From contig JAFSZV010000010.1 in the NCBI GenBank assembly GCA_017455565.1, positions 1 through 64,000 of the forward strand: 64,000 nt of DNA, read 5' to 3'. Position 1 is the stretch's first letter. Every line of letters starts with the position of its first letter. This DNA is from Clostridia bacterium (GTDB taxonomy: Bacteria > Bacillota > Clostridia > Oscillospirales > Butyricicoccaceae). Of this stretch, positions 48,681 to 58,627 are shown in pieces. Below the pieces are notes generated by a model that was given only the letters and a program-made list of their open reading frames with translations, did not search any database and was not told where the DNA came from. The position numbers and the translations under genes are program-made.

Positions 48681-51600
48681 ATGAAGAAACGATTGTTAAG
48701 TCTGGCCTTGGCGCTGATGCTATGTTTGTCGCTGCTCCCTATGACGGCGCTGGCGGCGGGTACGGAATACCCCCTCTGGGTCGCCGGGACCCAGGTGACC
48801 AGCGAGAACGCCGCTGATGTCTTTGGTGACGGCAAGGTCAGCTATGACGCCGACAGCAAGAAGCTGACCCTGAAGAATTATTCGTATAGCGGCGCAGACA
48901 GCCATTACATGCATAACGGCGATACCTATGAATACGGCGCGATCTTCTCCGCACTTGACTCGTTGACGATCGAACTGCTTGGCAACAACTCGATTACGCA
49001 TACGGGCGGAACATCCACGAGTCAGGCTGTATTTGCGACCGGTGATCTTATCTTTACTGGTCCCGGTTCCCTGACGGCTACGGCCGGTGAGTCGACAGAC
49101 GGATGGGCCGGTCACAGCATCGGTATAACTTCCTACACTGCCGTGACCCTCGACAGCGCCTTTACCGGGATTATCACTTCCAACGCTGGCGACAGCTGCA
49201 ACTATAACGGATATATCGCGAGCGTCGGTCTTGGCGGCGGCAATAAGCTGACTGTCAAGAGCGGTACGCTCGTCGCAAACGGCGGTACGGTCACCGACAC
49301 CGGCTACGGCAGATCCTATGGCATTTACGCCAACGGCTACGAGCAGACCGGCGGCACCGTTATCTCAAGCGGCGGCACTGTTCCGGACAGCTACAATAAC
49401 CTCAGTTACGGTATGTACGCAGGGAACAATGTCAGCATTTCCGGCGGCGACTTCACCTTTTCCGGCGATGATTATGCGGTACAGAACAGCCTGACGCTTG
49501 GTCCGGATGTGGAAGCTCTGGCCTCTACGAACAAGGACGGCAGCGGGGCGGCGGCATACAGTGCAGGCAGCCTGAGCAGTTACAGGTACATATCAAACGG
49601 CGCGGTTATTCCGACGCCTCCTGCCACCACCTACGACCTCTGGATTTGCGGGACCCAGGTGACCAGCGCCAACGCCGCTGACCTCACCAAGATCAAAAGC
49701 GCCGTTCCATCTTATCCAGACGAGATTACCGGAGTGAGTCAGATGGAAGGCACAAGCGACTGTTCAGCCAGCTATGACCCCGCTACAAACACCCTGACGC
49801 TGAACAATGTGCTTATTGAGAACAGAACCGGTAATGATTCTGGCCCCGTTTACGCCGTCAACTACACGGGCGAGGATGACTTTACCATCAAAGCAACAGG
49901 GGAGAATATCATCCAGGTCAATGCTCTCAGCAAGGGTGATTCTTCCGGCCTGGTAATCGGATCGACCGATGGGCTTTCCGGTGAGGAGAAGAATCCGAAA
50001 GTGACCATCACGGTGGCAGAAGACGGTTCCCTCCGCTGCACCGGCGGCACGGCCCAGGAGGATTCTTCTTCCAGCTATGGCATCGTGAACCGGGGAGAAG
50101 GAATGCTGACCATCAACGGCCCGGGCACACTGACCGCCTCCGGCAGCTTGGGCACAAAATCTGTGTTCGGTATCTATTCCACCGGCGATTTGAAAATCAG
50201 CGACGGCACGGTGAATGTCGACATCAATGAACCCAGGGGCACTTGCGTTGGGATAGATTCCGCAAATTCAATCGAGATCACCGGCGGCAGCGTCACCACC
50301 ATGGTAAAAAGCACACCCAACAATGCTGGTTATGGAATCCGGGCAAACAACGCCATCACCATCAGCGGCGGCACGGTGGTGGCCGCAGGCAGCACCAGCG
50401 CCCTCAGCAAAGCCCCCACCCTGAACGGCGTCACCGCAGGCGGCAGCGCCAACCTCGACGGCACCGGCGCGGTGGCGTATGTGGCGGAGGATAATGACAG
50501 CTACAAGTGGTTCCAGGCGCCGTTTACCGTTCCCGTCACCACCTATCCCCTCTACATCGCCGGAACCCAGGTCACAGGCGACAACGCCACTGACATCCTG
50601 GGCGACGGCAAGGTGAGCTATGACGCAACCACCAATACCTTGACACTGAACGGCGTCACCATTGACGGTGGAAGCGAAAACACAAACTACTACGGATGGG
50701 GTATCAACTACCGGGGGACAGATGATTTTAAGATCGTTGCAAACGGGACCAACACCGTCAAAGATGATCATTATAGAATCTACGCGTCCTATGGTATTGT
50801 GATCGGCGAACCCAGTCCGGTAGCATACAGTACGGCTGCAGTAAATGTCACCATCACCGTTTCGGATGGGGCAAGCCTTACTGTTTCCGGCGGAAATATC
50901 AACCAGAGCGAAGACTATAGTGGCAGTTGGGGGATCTATAATAAAGGTACCGGGTCCCTGATTATCAACGGTTCCGGCGTCCTGATTGCAGAAGCAAAGG
51001 ACAACTCCAGAAAATCCATCGGTATTGTGGCACAGAATGTTACGATCGACAGCAGCTGCTCTGTCACCGCTGCGGGAGGCAATTCAGGAAACAGCATGAG
51101 CGCCGGCATCTATTGCGGAAACCTCAACGTGCCCCAGAGCTTTACCGGCTCTGTAACGGCAACAGCTGGGAACGCATTGGGCGCGAGCTATTCCACCGGA
51201 ACCTTCGGTATCCGTACCACGGGGGACTGTGCCATCGGGGGCGGCAGCGTGACAGCCACTTCAGGCTTCAAAACCGGAAGCACTGGCAGTTCTGAAAATG
51301 CGGTGGGAATCTTCGGAGAGAACAGCCTTACCATCAACGGCGGCGCCACCGTTATCGCCACCGGCGATGGTCACGGATTATGGTGCTATCAGGGAACTAC
51401 ATCCGTCGATGCGAGCTCTGTCACTGCAATAGGCGGAAACTTTGCAGTGAACGGGCTAAACCTGACGAATGTTACAGCCGTAGGCTCCACCCGGCAGGAC
51501 GGCGGCGATCCGGAGGAGTACGACAGCAGCGCAAACAACACATACAAGTACGTTAAAACGACGCCTGTTGCCACAGTTGCCACCCCTGTATTACCTGCAG

Positions 51601-52658
51601 CAGGCAAATTCACCGACAGCAAGACCATTGAGATAAGCTGTGAAACCGAGGGGGCGGCGATCTACTACACAACGGATGGCAGCGAACCGACCCCCAACAG
51701 CACGGAATACACCGAGCCTTTTATGATCAGTGAGACTACCACGGTCAAGGCGATAGCGATCCTGGATGAACAAAGCAGTGAGGTCGCTTCTGCCACGTAT
51801 ACCAAGAGCAGCGGCGGAGGTAGAGGCGGCGGGCCTGCCATCTATCCCGTCGAGGCATCTGTGGCAGAAAACGGTGCTGTAACGGTGAGTCCATCTGCCG
51901 CAACTGAGGGAGCGACCGTTACGATCACTCCGACACCTGATGAAGGCTATGAAGTGGGTGAAGTGGCAGTTACCGACAAGGATGGCAATGAAGTGCCGGT
52001 GACCGACAACGGCGACGGGACCTACAGCTTCACCATGCCGAGCGGTAAGGTTACAGTAAACGTGACCTTTAAGGAAATCGACCACAGTGCGGTTTGCCCG
52101 TCCAAGGATTTCACAGACGTTGATCCTGACGCGTGGTATCATGAGGCAGTGGACTATGTTGTGGAGAACGGACTCATGGTCGGAACCGCCGACGACAAGT
52201 TTGATCCGAACGGAACAACCACGAGAGCAATGATCGTAACCATCCTCTATCGTTTGGAAGGTAAACCCGCTGTCAGCGGCACAAGCCCCTTTGACGATGT
52301 GGCAAGCGGACAGTGGTACACCGATGCCGTGATCTGGGCCAGTGAGAACGGTATTGTTTCCGGCTACGGCGACGGTAAGTTCGGCCCCACGGACGAGATC
52401 ACCCGGGAGCAGTTCGCGACCATCCTGTACCGGTACGCGCAGTACAAAGACTATGACGTGAGCGTGGGTGAAGACACCAATGTGCTCTCCTACAATGACG
52501 CTTTTGATGTCAGCGAATGGGCTATGCCGGCCATCCAGTGGGCCTGCGGCGCCGGCCTGATGCAGGGCGACAATCAAGGCAATCTCCTGCCCGGCGACAG
52601 TGCCACACGCGCTCAGGCTGCAGCGCTCATCATGCGGTTTATCGAAAACGTAAAGTAA
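48681..52658 (+). CDS. Secreted repeat surface protein with three SLH domains
   Basis: 1325 aa. Signal peptide (KKRLLSLALALMLCLSLLPM, TALAA). Three ~300-residue repeats start at ~30, ~318 and ~622 (YPLWVAGTQVTSENAADVFG; YDLWICGTQVTSANAADL; YPLYIAGTQVTGDNATDILG), each followed by glycine/threonine-rich strands (GTLTASGSLGTK type), suggesting a beta-solenoid. ~985-1038: chitobiase C-terminal-like (AIYYTTDGSEPTPNSTEYTE). ~1055-1130: repeat domain (ITPTPDEGYEVGEVAV). ~1133-1325: three SLH domains (FTDVDPDAWYHEAVDYVVEN). Wall-anchored adhesin or glycan binder; mobile-element cargo. Ribosome site GAGGAGG. Confidence 0.88.
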   Translation: MKKRLLSLALALMLCLSLLPMTALAAGTEYPLWVAGTQVTSENAADVFGDGKVSYDADSKKLTLKNYSYSGADSHYMHNGDTYEYGAIFSALDSLTIELLGNNSITHTGGTSTSQAVFATGDLIFTGPGSLTATAGESTDGWAGHSIGITSYTAVTLDSAFTGIITSNAGDSCNYNGYIASVGLGGGNKLTVKSGTLVANGGTVTDTGYGRSYGIYANGYEQTGGTVISSGGTVPDSYNNLSYGMYAGNNVSISGGDFTFSGDDYAVQNSLTLGPDVEALASTNKDGSGAAAYSAGSLSSYRYISNGAVIPTPPATTYDLWICGTQVTSANAADLTKIKSAVPSYPDEITGVSQMEGTSDCSASYDPATNTLTLNNVLIENRTGNDSGPVYAVNYTGEDDFTIKATGENIIQVNALSKGDSSGLVIGSTDGLSGEEKNPKVTITVAEDGSLRCTGGTAQEDSSSSYGIVNRGEGMLTINGPGTLTASGSLGTKSVFGIYSTGDLKISDGTVNVDINEPRGTCVGIDSANSIEITGGSVTTMVKSTPNNAGYGIRANNAITISGGTVVAAGSTSALSKAPTLNGVTAGGSANLDGTGAVAYVAEDNDSYKWFQAPFTVPVTTYPLYIAGTQVTGDNATDILGDGKVSYDATTNTLTLNGVTIDGGSENTNYYGWGINYRGTDDFKIVANGTNTVKDDHYRIYASYGIVIGEPSPVAYSTAAVNVTITVSDGASLTVSGGNINQSEDYSGSWGIYNKGTGSLIINGSGVLIAEAKDNSRKSIGIVAQNVTIDSSCSVTAAGGNSGNSMSAGIYCGNLNVPQSFTGSVTATAGNALGASYSTGTFGIRTTGDCAIGGGSVTATSGFKTGSTGSSENAVGIFGENSLTINGGATVIATGDGHGLWCYQGTTSVDASSVTAIGGNFAVNGLNLTNVTAVGSTRQDGGDPEEYDSSANNTYKYVKTTPVATVATPVLPAAGKFTDSKTIEISCETEGAAIYYTTDGSEPTPNSTEYTEPFMISETTTVKAIAILDEQSSEVASATYTKSSGGGRGGGPAIYPVEASVAENGAVTVSPSAATEGATVTITPTPDEGYEVGEVAVTDKDGNEVPVTDNGDGTYSFTMPSGKVTVNVTFKEIDHSAVCPSKDFTDVDPDAWYHEAVDYVVENGLMVGTADDKFDPNGTTTRAMIVTILYRLEGKPAVSGTSPFDDVASGQWYTDAVIWASENGIVSGYGDGKFGPTDEITREQFATILYRYAQYKDYDVSVGEDTNVLSYNDAFDVSEWAMPAIQWACGAGLMQGDNQGNLLPGDSATRAQAAALIMRFIENVK

Positions 52659-52881
52659 TTAATATAACCTATGCTGAATTGCTGAATGCTTCGGAGATAA
52701 ACGCGAGGCAAATGAAGTCAGTCAGACTACCACTGAGTTGATTCGAAAATTATCGAAAATTGAGAGCCAAATATCTCAGCAGTTAAAAAGTAATACCTTC
52801 TATAACGCCCTGCAAGCCGCAAACTTGCAGGGCATTTCTATGTAGGCACCGCAGGGGCCACCTGCGGTGTTTTCTTCTGTT

Positions 52882-54321
52882 TTAGCGTCCTCTGTCATAA
52901 TCGTGGCTGCGTGGTCGTGTCTGCTGACGCCGTGCATCGTTCCGGCGCTTGGCCTCCGCTTCCAAATCCCGGAGTTTCTTTCGGATGCTCTCTTTTTCAG
53001 GCGGCGCCTGTGGGGGCTGCTGCTCTCCGTGGACCTGTCGCTCCCATGCGGCCAGATCACGGTTGTATTGCTCCACAAGGACCGTGGCCTTGTTATACAT
53101 CCGCATGAACGCCTGTGCGTCCGGGTATCCATCCTCTTTGAGAATGCCTGGGATCTTATCCTTTCGCTGTTCAATCTCACACTGTATGTGCTCGATCTGT
53201 GCCGACAGGGCCTTGCGTTCCTTGCCCTTGAACAGCCCGGTCGTTTCCGCAAGCTGCTTTTCCAGCTTCGGCAGCTCCACGTTTTCCATATGCCGGATCG
53301 TTTTTGCTTCATCCTGCAACTTGACCATTAGCTTCTGCATAGTGCGGTACTCTGCCATATTCACGGATAGAACAGGCTTGGGTGGAAGTTCTGTTTCCCG
53401 GATCAATAGCTGTAGGATTTCCTTGGCCTTTTGGATGATACACCGGAAAAGTCCCGGCAGCCAACCGTGCTTCTGCACGGAACGGGTGGCCTCATCGTAG
53501 ACGTGTTCATTTCTGATCTCTATGATCTTGGATTCTTCGATTCCGGACACCAGCGCCATATCCGCCGTCCTGTTCCAGTCCTGCCGGGCGGCGTTGTCCG
53601 CCTCGATCTCCGCCGCCTTCGGGTTGTTCTTCCCGATCTTCTTGGTGGGGAGATAGATGCTGTTGGGATCGAACACCTTTAGCCGCCGTTCCGGGTCGTG
53701 GATATTCCGATTGATCAGGGCGGTGTAGAACTGCTTGGTTTCGTCCAGAAACAGCTCATTCTTGAATACCTCGTCCTTTGCTGTGAACAGATGGCTCTTG
53801 TAGACCTCGCCCTTCTTAATGACAGTGCAGCCTTTCCGGATTTGACCGTCCTCCCCGGTGATCTCCTTCTTCGTGCGTACCCGCTTGCCGAGTTCATCAT
53901 AGAACACGCTTCGGGTGGCGATCTTGACCTCCGGCTTCGGCAGCAAGCGCCGCTCCGAGAAAATCAGATGGATATGATAGTTTTTCTTCGTTTTGTTGTG
54001 GTGGAGCGCCGAGACGCATTCCACGTTGTACCGTTTCTTGAACTGCTCCGTGAAATCTTCTAATACCTGCTGGGGATCAAACTGCGTGTATTCCTCCTGC
54101 AGCGCGATGATCAGCTCCCGTGCCTCGATACACTTCCCCTTCGTCATGGACCGCCGAAACTCCTCCTGACACTCCCTCGCCAGGTCGTTCCAGAAGGTCA
54201 TATCTTCCCTTGTAGAGAAAGTGGCGTACAGGTGTTCCTGCCGCTTGGGGTCCGAGATATATGATATTCTTCCCTTGACATCAGACAGCTTTGACATCTG
54301 GATAAAGCTGTGCCGTGCCAT
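52882..54321 (-). CDS. MobA/MobL-family relaxase
   Basis: 479 aa. Catalytic Tyr region KGRISYISDPKRQEHLYATF, HUH motif SALHHNKTKKNYHIHLIFSE (His116/His118), EARELIIALQEEY. C-terminal coiled coils (LMVKLQDEAKTIRHMENVEL; IRKKLRDLEAEAKRRNDA). Nicks oriT and pilots the strand. Next to hairpins that may be oriT. Confidence 0.9.
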   Translation of the reverse strand: MARHSFIQMSKLSDVKGRISYISDPKRQEHLYATFSTREDMTFWNDLARECQEEFRRSMTKGKCIEARELIIALQEEYTQFDPQQVLEDFTEQFKKRYNVECVSALHHNKTKKNYHIHLIFSERRLLPKPEVKIATRSVFYDELGKRVRTKKEITGEDGQIRKGCTVIKKGEVYKSHLFTAKDEVFKNELFLDETKQFYTALINRNIHDPERRLKVFDPNSIYLPTKKIGKNNPKAAEIEADNAARQDWNRTADMALVSGIEESKIIEIRNEHVYDEATRSVQKHGWLPGLFRCIIQKAKEILQLLIRETELPPKPVLSVNMAEYRTMQKLMVKLQDEAKTIRHMENVELPKLEKQLAETTGLFKGKERKALSAQIEHIQCEIEQRKDKIPGILKEDGYPDAQAFMRMYNKATVLVEQYNRDLAAWERQVHGEQQPPQAPPEKESIRKKLRDLEAEAKRRNDARRQQTRPRSHDYDRGR

Positions 54322-54427
54322 CGTTCACCTCCGTTCTTGCTTTCGTCTCCCGTCCATCGTCCCCCGTATGTTGTCACGCCGCCGCAGCGGTGGGACAACA
54401 CCGGAAAGCGCTGGGCGGTTTCCGGCT

Positions 54428-54530
54428 GCGTCTCTGTCCTCCATCGCCGGGACAGAGACGCAGGCCCTCCGCAGGAGCGAAATACCTCTTGTACAAATCG
54501 TCAGATTTGTGCGAGGGGTGTATTTCGCTC
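54428..54530. other. Candidate oriT: two large hairpins
   Basis: First hairpin GCGTCTCTGTCC / GGACAGAGACGC (54428-54439, 54450-54461). Second, 56 bases (54475-54530), GAGCGAAATAC...ACAAATC / GATTTGT...GTATTTCGCTC, imperfect. Both in the 247-base gap between relaxase and excisionase genes, the usual place of oriT. Confidence 0.55.
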
Positions 54531-54568
54531 TCAAACGGCGAGGCCTTTTTTTCTGCTGTATCCATCCC

Positions 54569-54784
54569 TTAGCGCACCTCCCGGACGTCCGACTGATTGA
54601 GCAGGTTTCTGCCCTGATTGACGGTCATGAAGTTCTCCAGCGTGTCCCTTCGGATGATCGTCTTTCGACCCACTTTGAGTACAGGCAGCTTGCCCCAGTC
54701 CACCAGCTTCCGCATGGTGTTCCGTCCGATGCCGGTCATCTCGGCGGCTTCCTCGATGGTCAGCCCCATTTTGACATCTTTCAT
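54569..54784 (-). CDS. Excisionase-family DNA-binding protein
   Basis: 71 aa: GLTIEEAAEMTGIGRNTMRK, LVDWGKLPVLKVGRKTIIRR, DTLENFM, the MerR/Xis-like winged helix. Directs integrase toward excision. Divergent from the XRE regulator. Confidence 0.85.
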   Translation of the reverse strand: MKDVKMGLTIEEAAEMTGIGRNTMRKLVDWGKLPVLKVGRKTIIRRDTLENFMTVNQGRNLLNQSDVREVR

Positions 54785-54967
54785 TCTCTAACCTCCATTT
54801 CACAAATACCTGTTTTGCAACCTTTGCTCTGTCATTATACTTATTTCGCCTCTGCTTGTCAACTCGTTTTGCAACCTGTTAAGAAATATTTTTGAAACGA
54901 TACGCAAAATATGGTTGCAAATCGAGCTGCTATGTGCTATACTTGCATTTGTTAGGAGGGGAATGCC

Positions 54968-55621
54968 TTGAAAGAGAAAGAAATGTTCAGCCCGAAACAG
55001 GTCGGACAGCGTGTCAAAGAACGGCGCACGGAGCTTGGCCTGTCCATGCCGGAACTGGGAAAGAGAATCAGCGTCAACAAGTCAACGATCCAGAGATATG
55101 AGGCGGACGGTGTTGATCCAAAGCGTTCCATGATCATCAACGGTCTGGCAGAAGCACTGCTCACTACACCGGAATGGCTTACAGGTCTTTCCGACGATAA
55201 GGAATACAGTAGTTATACGGTCTGTCAGCTGGATCTGGAGAAACACATCAAAAACTATCTGGATACAGTAACTTCTACTGTAAACGGCGAACCGCACCAG
55301 CAGCTTCTGACTACATTCTTGGGACAGCTCGTTGATCTCTATGCCATCCTCGCGCAGCATTGGGCGGTGTCCATGAAGAAGGTCGATGAAGTGGCGGAGG
55401 ACGAAGGGCTGAAAGAGTCTATCGGCAAATATGCGATCCATATCGGCTCCATTACCGAGCAGGTCTATCAGAAGGAAATGGAGGTCCCGATTGAGGACAT
55501 GAAGCGATACCTGGACGGCATCCTGCATCTATATGATGAAGGCCGGACGAAGGTATCCATCCCGGAGCTGTTCGGGATCGTCGATCAGGCAAAGCAGAAG
55601 CTGATCGAAAAAGGTACATAA
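54968..55621 (+). CDS. XRE-family regulator, 217 aa
   Basis: HTH at ~8-68 (VGQRVKERRTELGLSMPELG, ISVNKSTIQRYEADGVDPKR). Helical C-terminus with a HWAVSMKKVDEVAEDEGL segment. TTG start with AGGAGGGG 6 bases upstream; an ATG at 54983 is alternative. Probably controls excision/mobilization, like regulators upstream of Tn916-type integrases. Confidence 0.82.
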   Translation: MKEKEMFSPKQVGQRVKERRTELGLSMPELGKRISVNKSTIQRYEADGVDPKRSMIINGLAEALLTTPEWLTGLSDDKEYSSYTVCQLDLEKHIKNYLDTVTSTVNGEPHQQLLTTFLGQLVDLYAILAQHWAVSMKKVDEVAEDEGLKESIGKYAIHIGSITEQVYQKEMEVPIEDMKRYLDGILHLYDEGRTKVSIPELFGIVDQAKQKLIEKGT

Positions 55622-55753
55622 GTACCGTGGCACCTTGAAATACGAATACGGGAACGAAAAAAGCCGGTCATAACGACCGGCAGCTATGGTAACACGCACA
55701 CCATATGTCACAGACCCGATTGCCACGGATACGGGAAGGAGAATTACGAATCT

Positions 55754-57052
55754 ATGGCAAAAGGATCTGTCAGAAAGAAAGGCAAAAAGTGGTACTACCG
55801 CTTCTACGCGGAAAACGAAAGCGGGAATCTGGTGCAAAAGGAGTTCGCCGGGACGGAGAGCAAATCCGAAACGGAAGCTCTACTCCGCAAGGCGATGGAG
55901 GACTACGAGGCAAAGAAGTTCGTTGCCAAGTCCGAGAATGTCACGGTGGGCGATCTGCTGGATATGTGGATAGAGGAGGAAGTTAAGCCCGGAAATCTCT
56001 CCAATGGCACGGTAATGGCTTATCAGGGCACTGTGGGACGCATCAAGCAGTTCCCCATCGGCAGCAGGAAGCTGAAAACCGTCACCTCAGAGCATTTGCA
56101 GGCGTTCTTCGATCTTCTGTCCTTCGGCGGCACAAACGCCGACGGTACGAAGGTCAACCCCATAAGCAAGGGCTATATGCGCCAGTTCTCAGCGGTGATG
56201 CAGGGAGCGTTCCGCTTTGCAGTGTTCCCCAAGCGACTGCTGTCCTTCAACCCCATGCAGTATATCAAGATCAGGCACAAGCAGGAAAGCTACGAGCTGT
56301 TCAATGAGGACAACGAGGACGGTCTGACCGTCCCGACGATCTCCTACGAGCAGTTCAAGGCGTTGACGGACTATCTGAAAAAGAAAGAGAATCCGGCGCT
56401 CCTGCCCATCCAGATCGCCTACTACACGGGGCTCCGCATCGGCGAGGTCTGCGCACTCACATGGCAGGACATCGACCTCAAGGAGCAGACCATCACGGTG
56501 CGGCGCAGTATGCGCTATAACGGAGCGAGGCACAAGACGGAGATCGGCACCACCAAGCGGAGCAAAATCCGAACGGTGGACTTCTGCGACACGCTGGCCG
56601 CAATCCTCAAGGCAGCGAAAACCGAGCAGCACAAAAACCGCTTTAAGTACGGCGAGCTCTACAGCCTGAACTACTACAAGCAGGTGCAGGAGAAGGGCCG
56701 CAGCTACTATGAGCTTTACAGCCTGCAACGGTCAGAAGATATTCCGAAGGATTACAAGGAGATCGATCTTGTGTGTCTCCGTCCGGATGGCTGCTATGAA
56801 TCGTCCAGCACCGTAAGTATTGCCTGCCGGACAGCCTCAAAGAAAGTGCCTGGGCTGGAGGGCTTCCATTTCCATCAGCTTCGCCACACGTTCACCAGCA
56901 ACCTGCTGTCGAACGGAGCCGCACCGAAGGATGTGCAGGAGCTTTTGGGACACGCCGACGTCAGTACCACCATGAACATCTACGCTCACTCGACAAGGGA
57001 AGCGAAACGCTCCTCGGCCCGCCTACTGGATAAGGTAGTTGGCGGCGACTGA
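55754..57052 (+). CDS. int: Tyrosine integrase of the mobilizable element
   Basis: 432 aa. AP2-like arm domain ([20 protein letters not shown]), core-binding domain, catalytic Arg228 ([14 protein letters not shown]), His374-x-x-Arg377 (FHQLRHTF), His400 ([10 protein letters not shown]), Tyr410 (MNIYAHST). Tn916-like class. Followed by inverted TTTCCCTTGTTTTGCCC / GGGCAAAAACAAGGGAAA hairpin. An insertion of ~40 residues before the HxxR box ([20 protein letters not shown]) is notable. Confidence 0.93.
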   Translation: MAKGSVRKKGKKWYYRFYAENESGNLVQKEFAGTESKSETEALLRKAMEDYEAKKFVAKSENVTVGDLLDMWIEEEVKPGNLSNGTVMAYQGTVGRIKQFPIGSRKLKTVTSEHLQAFFDLLSFGGTNADGTKVNPISKGYMRQFSAVMQGAFRFAVFPKRLLSFNPMQYIKIRHKQESYELFNEDNEDGLTVPTISYEQFKALTDYLKKKENPALLPIQIAYYTGLRIGEVCALTWQDIDLKEQTITVRRSMRYNGARHKTEIGTTKRSKIRTVDFCDTLAAILKAAKTEQHKNRFKYGELYSLNYYKQVQEKGRSYYELYSLQRSEDIPKDYKEIDLVCLRPDGCYESSSTVSIACRTASKKVPGLEGFHFHQLRHTFTSNLLSNGAAPKDVQELLGHADVSTTMNIYAHSTREAKRSSARLLDKVVGGD

Positions 57053-57349
57053 TAAAAAGTTTCCCTTGTTTTGCCCCACAAGGGCAAAAACAAGGGAAAA
57101 CGGAGCTTTTTACGGTAGCAGACATGCGGGAAATGCAGGAAAATCAATGGGTTTCAGAGATTCGGATAGACAAATTACGATTTATTTTCATCATGATTCC
57201 GGGTCTGACTTGCGTGGTCGATTGCCTCATGTTTAACCGAAAAGGAGACACTTCCTTACGAAATGCCTCCTTTGGGCGGCGCTTTTTTCGCTCTTTGATT
57301 GAATTTTTCTCAAGAAACTGCTAAGATAATTAACAGAACGTAACGGCGT
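57053..57349. other. Right flank of the mobile element, non-coding
   Basis: A strong hairpin (57061-57101 region, CCCTTGTTTTGCCC / GGGCAAAAACAAGGG), then GGAAAATCAATGGGTTTCAG (57139 on), the likely attachment-side sequence. No gene supported. Confidence 0.5.
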
Positions 57350-58531
57350 TTACAGCAGGCTCAAAAGCTGATAGATCCAGTGGGCCGCCACGCCGGCACA
57401 CAGGCCGCCCACGGTGTGGCTGGCGATGGCCTTGCTGATCAGATTGTTGCAGTTCAGGCTGTTCATCATGGAAACGTGGGTGCTGAGATAGCCGCTCCAG
57501 CACATGCACATGGCGGTGAACACGGCGATGTCGCCTGCGTTGGCCAGACCGCTGGACACAAGCTGGGCCGTCATGCTGGTGGCTGCGCCCGCCGCGCCCA
57601 GCGCGGTGATGGGAACGCCCACGCATTCCGGCGTGGAAAAGCCGAACAGGGGCTTGAGGATGAAATTGGCCTTGTCAGCCAGCCAGGGCAGCAGATGCAC
57701 GCCCTCGTAGGCCGCGCCGGTGTAGCTGCCTCCTTCAGCGGGGCCGTTGGTCAGCATCATCACTATGGTGCAGATAATCAGAACGCCCGGGATGATGCTG
57801 AAGCCCATCTTTACGCCACTCATACCGCCCTCCAGAAGGGCGCCCATCAGGCGGCTGCCCAGATTGCCCTCGCGGATGGGGCGGGTCCGGACGGCGCCCT
57901 CTGCGGGCCGCGCGCCGGGGACCATATCCTCGTCCTTGCCGTAGATCTTCGCGGTAAAGCGCAGCATCATGCGGGTGCTCACCACGCTGCCCACCACGGC
58001 GCCCGCCAGACCCACAGCCACAGGCAGCAGATAGGATTCGCCCGAAACGGCGGACAGGCTAATCATATAAGTACAGACGATGAGTCCCATTCCGAAGGCC
58101 GTCCCCAGGTTGGTGAGGGCGGGGAACTGATATTTTTTGAACAGGCTTTTGAAATAGCGATCTTCCGCCAGAGCCAGAATGGCCGGATTATCCGACAAAA
58201 AAGTGGTGACCACGCCCACCGAGGCCGCCCCGGGCAGACCGTAAAGCGGCTTCATCAGCGGGTCGAGCACCCGGTTGGCCAGCGCCACCACGCCGAACTC
58301 CGAGCACAAGGCCGACACCGCGCCCATGAGGACGCAGATGGCCATCAAATAAAAGACTGTGTTCATCAAAAGAGAATAGGCCGTGTTCATAAAGGTGTTC
58401 AGGGTATTTGCCACCCCCATCTGCACCACGAAAAACACGAAAAAGCCGATCAAACACGCAAGAAAAACGAAGTTTTCCGCGCCGATCTCTTTTTTTGGGA
58501 GCGTTTTTGCCGTCTGTTCCCGTTCTTCCAT
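57350..58531 (-). CDS. Gate-domain membrane protein (nucleoside-recognition type, CD0519 family)
   Basis: 393 aa with ~9-10 membrane helices: FVFLACLIGFFVFFVVQMGV, MNTVFYLMAICVLMGAVSAL, SDNPAILALAEDRY between helices, FSIIPGVLIICTIVMMLTNG, STPECVGVPITALGAAGAAT. Spo-Gate fold; possibly transports or recognises nucleosides or amino acids. Divergent from the LysR gene, perhaps its target. Start after AAAGGAGGAAAC. Confidence 0.78.
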   Translation of the reverse strand: MEEREQTAKTLPKKEIGAENFVFLACLIGFFVFFVVQMGVANTLNTFMNTAYSLLMNTVFYLMAICVLMGAVSALCSEFGVVALANRVLDPLMKPLYGLPGAASVGVVTTFLSDNPAILALAEDRYFKSLFKKYQFPALTNLGTAFGMGLIVCTYMISLSAVSGESYLLPVAVGLAGAVVGSVVSTRMMLRFTAKIYGKDEDMVPGARPAEGAVRTRPIREGNLGSRLMGALLEGGMSGVKMGFSIIPGVLIICTIVMMLTNGPAEGGSYTGAAYEGVHLLPWLADKANFILKPLFGFSTPECVGVPITALGAAGAATSMTAQLVSSGLANAGDIAVFTAMCMCWSGYLSTHVSMMNSLNCNNLISKAIASHTVGGLCAGVAAHWIYQLLSLL

Positions 58532-58627
58532 GCTTGTTTCCTCCTTTGCCGCGTAAGGCGGCCCATTCAAGGGTAAAGCAAGCGGTGAAAAAAGTAAAGT
58601 TAACAGTTTTCATTCGAAAGGTAAGAA

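Larger units (their letters stand above)
45700..57200. mobile_element. Integrative mobilizable element (approximate ends)
   Basis: Contains tnpV, PadR fragment, XRE regulator with surface-protein cargo, MobA/MobL relaxase, excisionase, XRE regulator and tyrosine integrase at the right end. No conjugation machinery, so transfer must use a helper. Exact ends not fixed: sequence related to the region after the integrase (GGAAAATC ... GGTTTCAGAGA) is seen at the left edge only in inverted orientation. Confidence 0.65.

Noticed and set aside
54968-57052. Conjugation machinery in the mobile element
   Set aside because: No VirB4, VirD4 or TraG-like gene is present; only relaxase, excisionase and integrase, so it is mobilizable at most.
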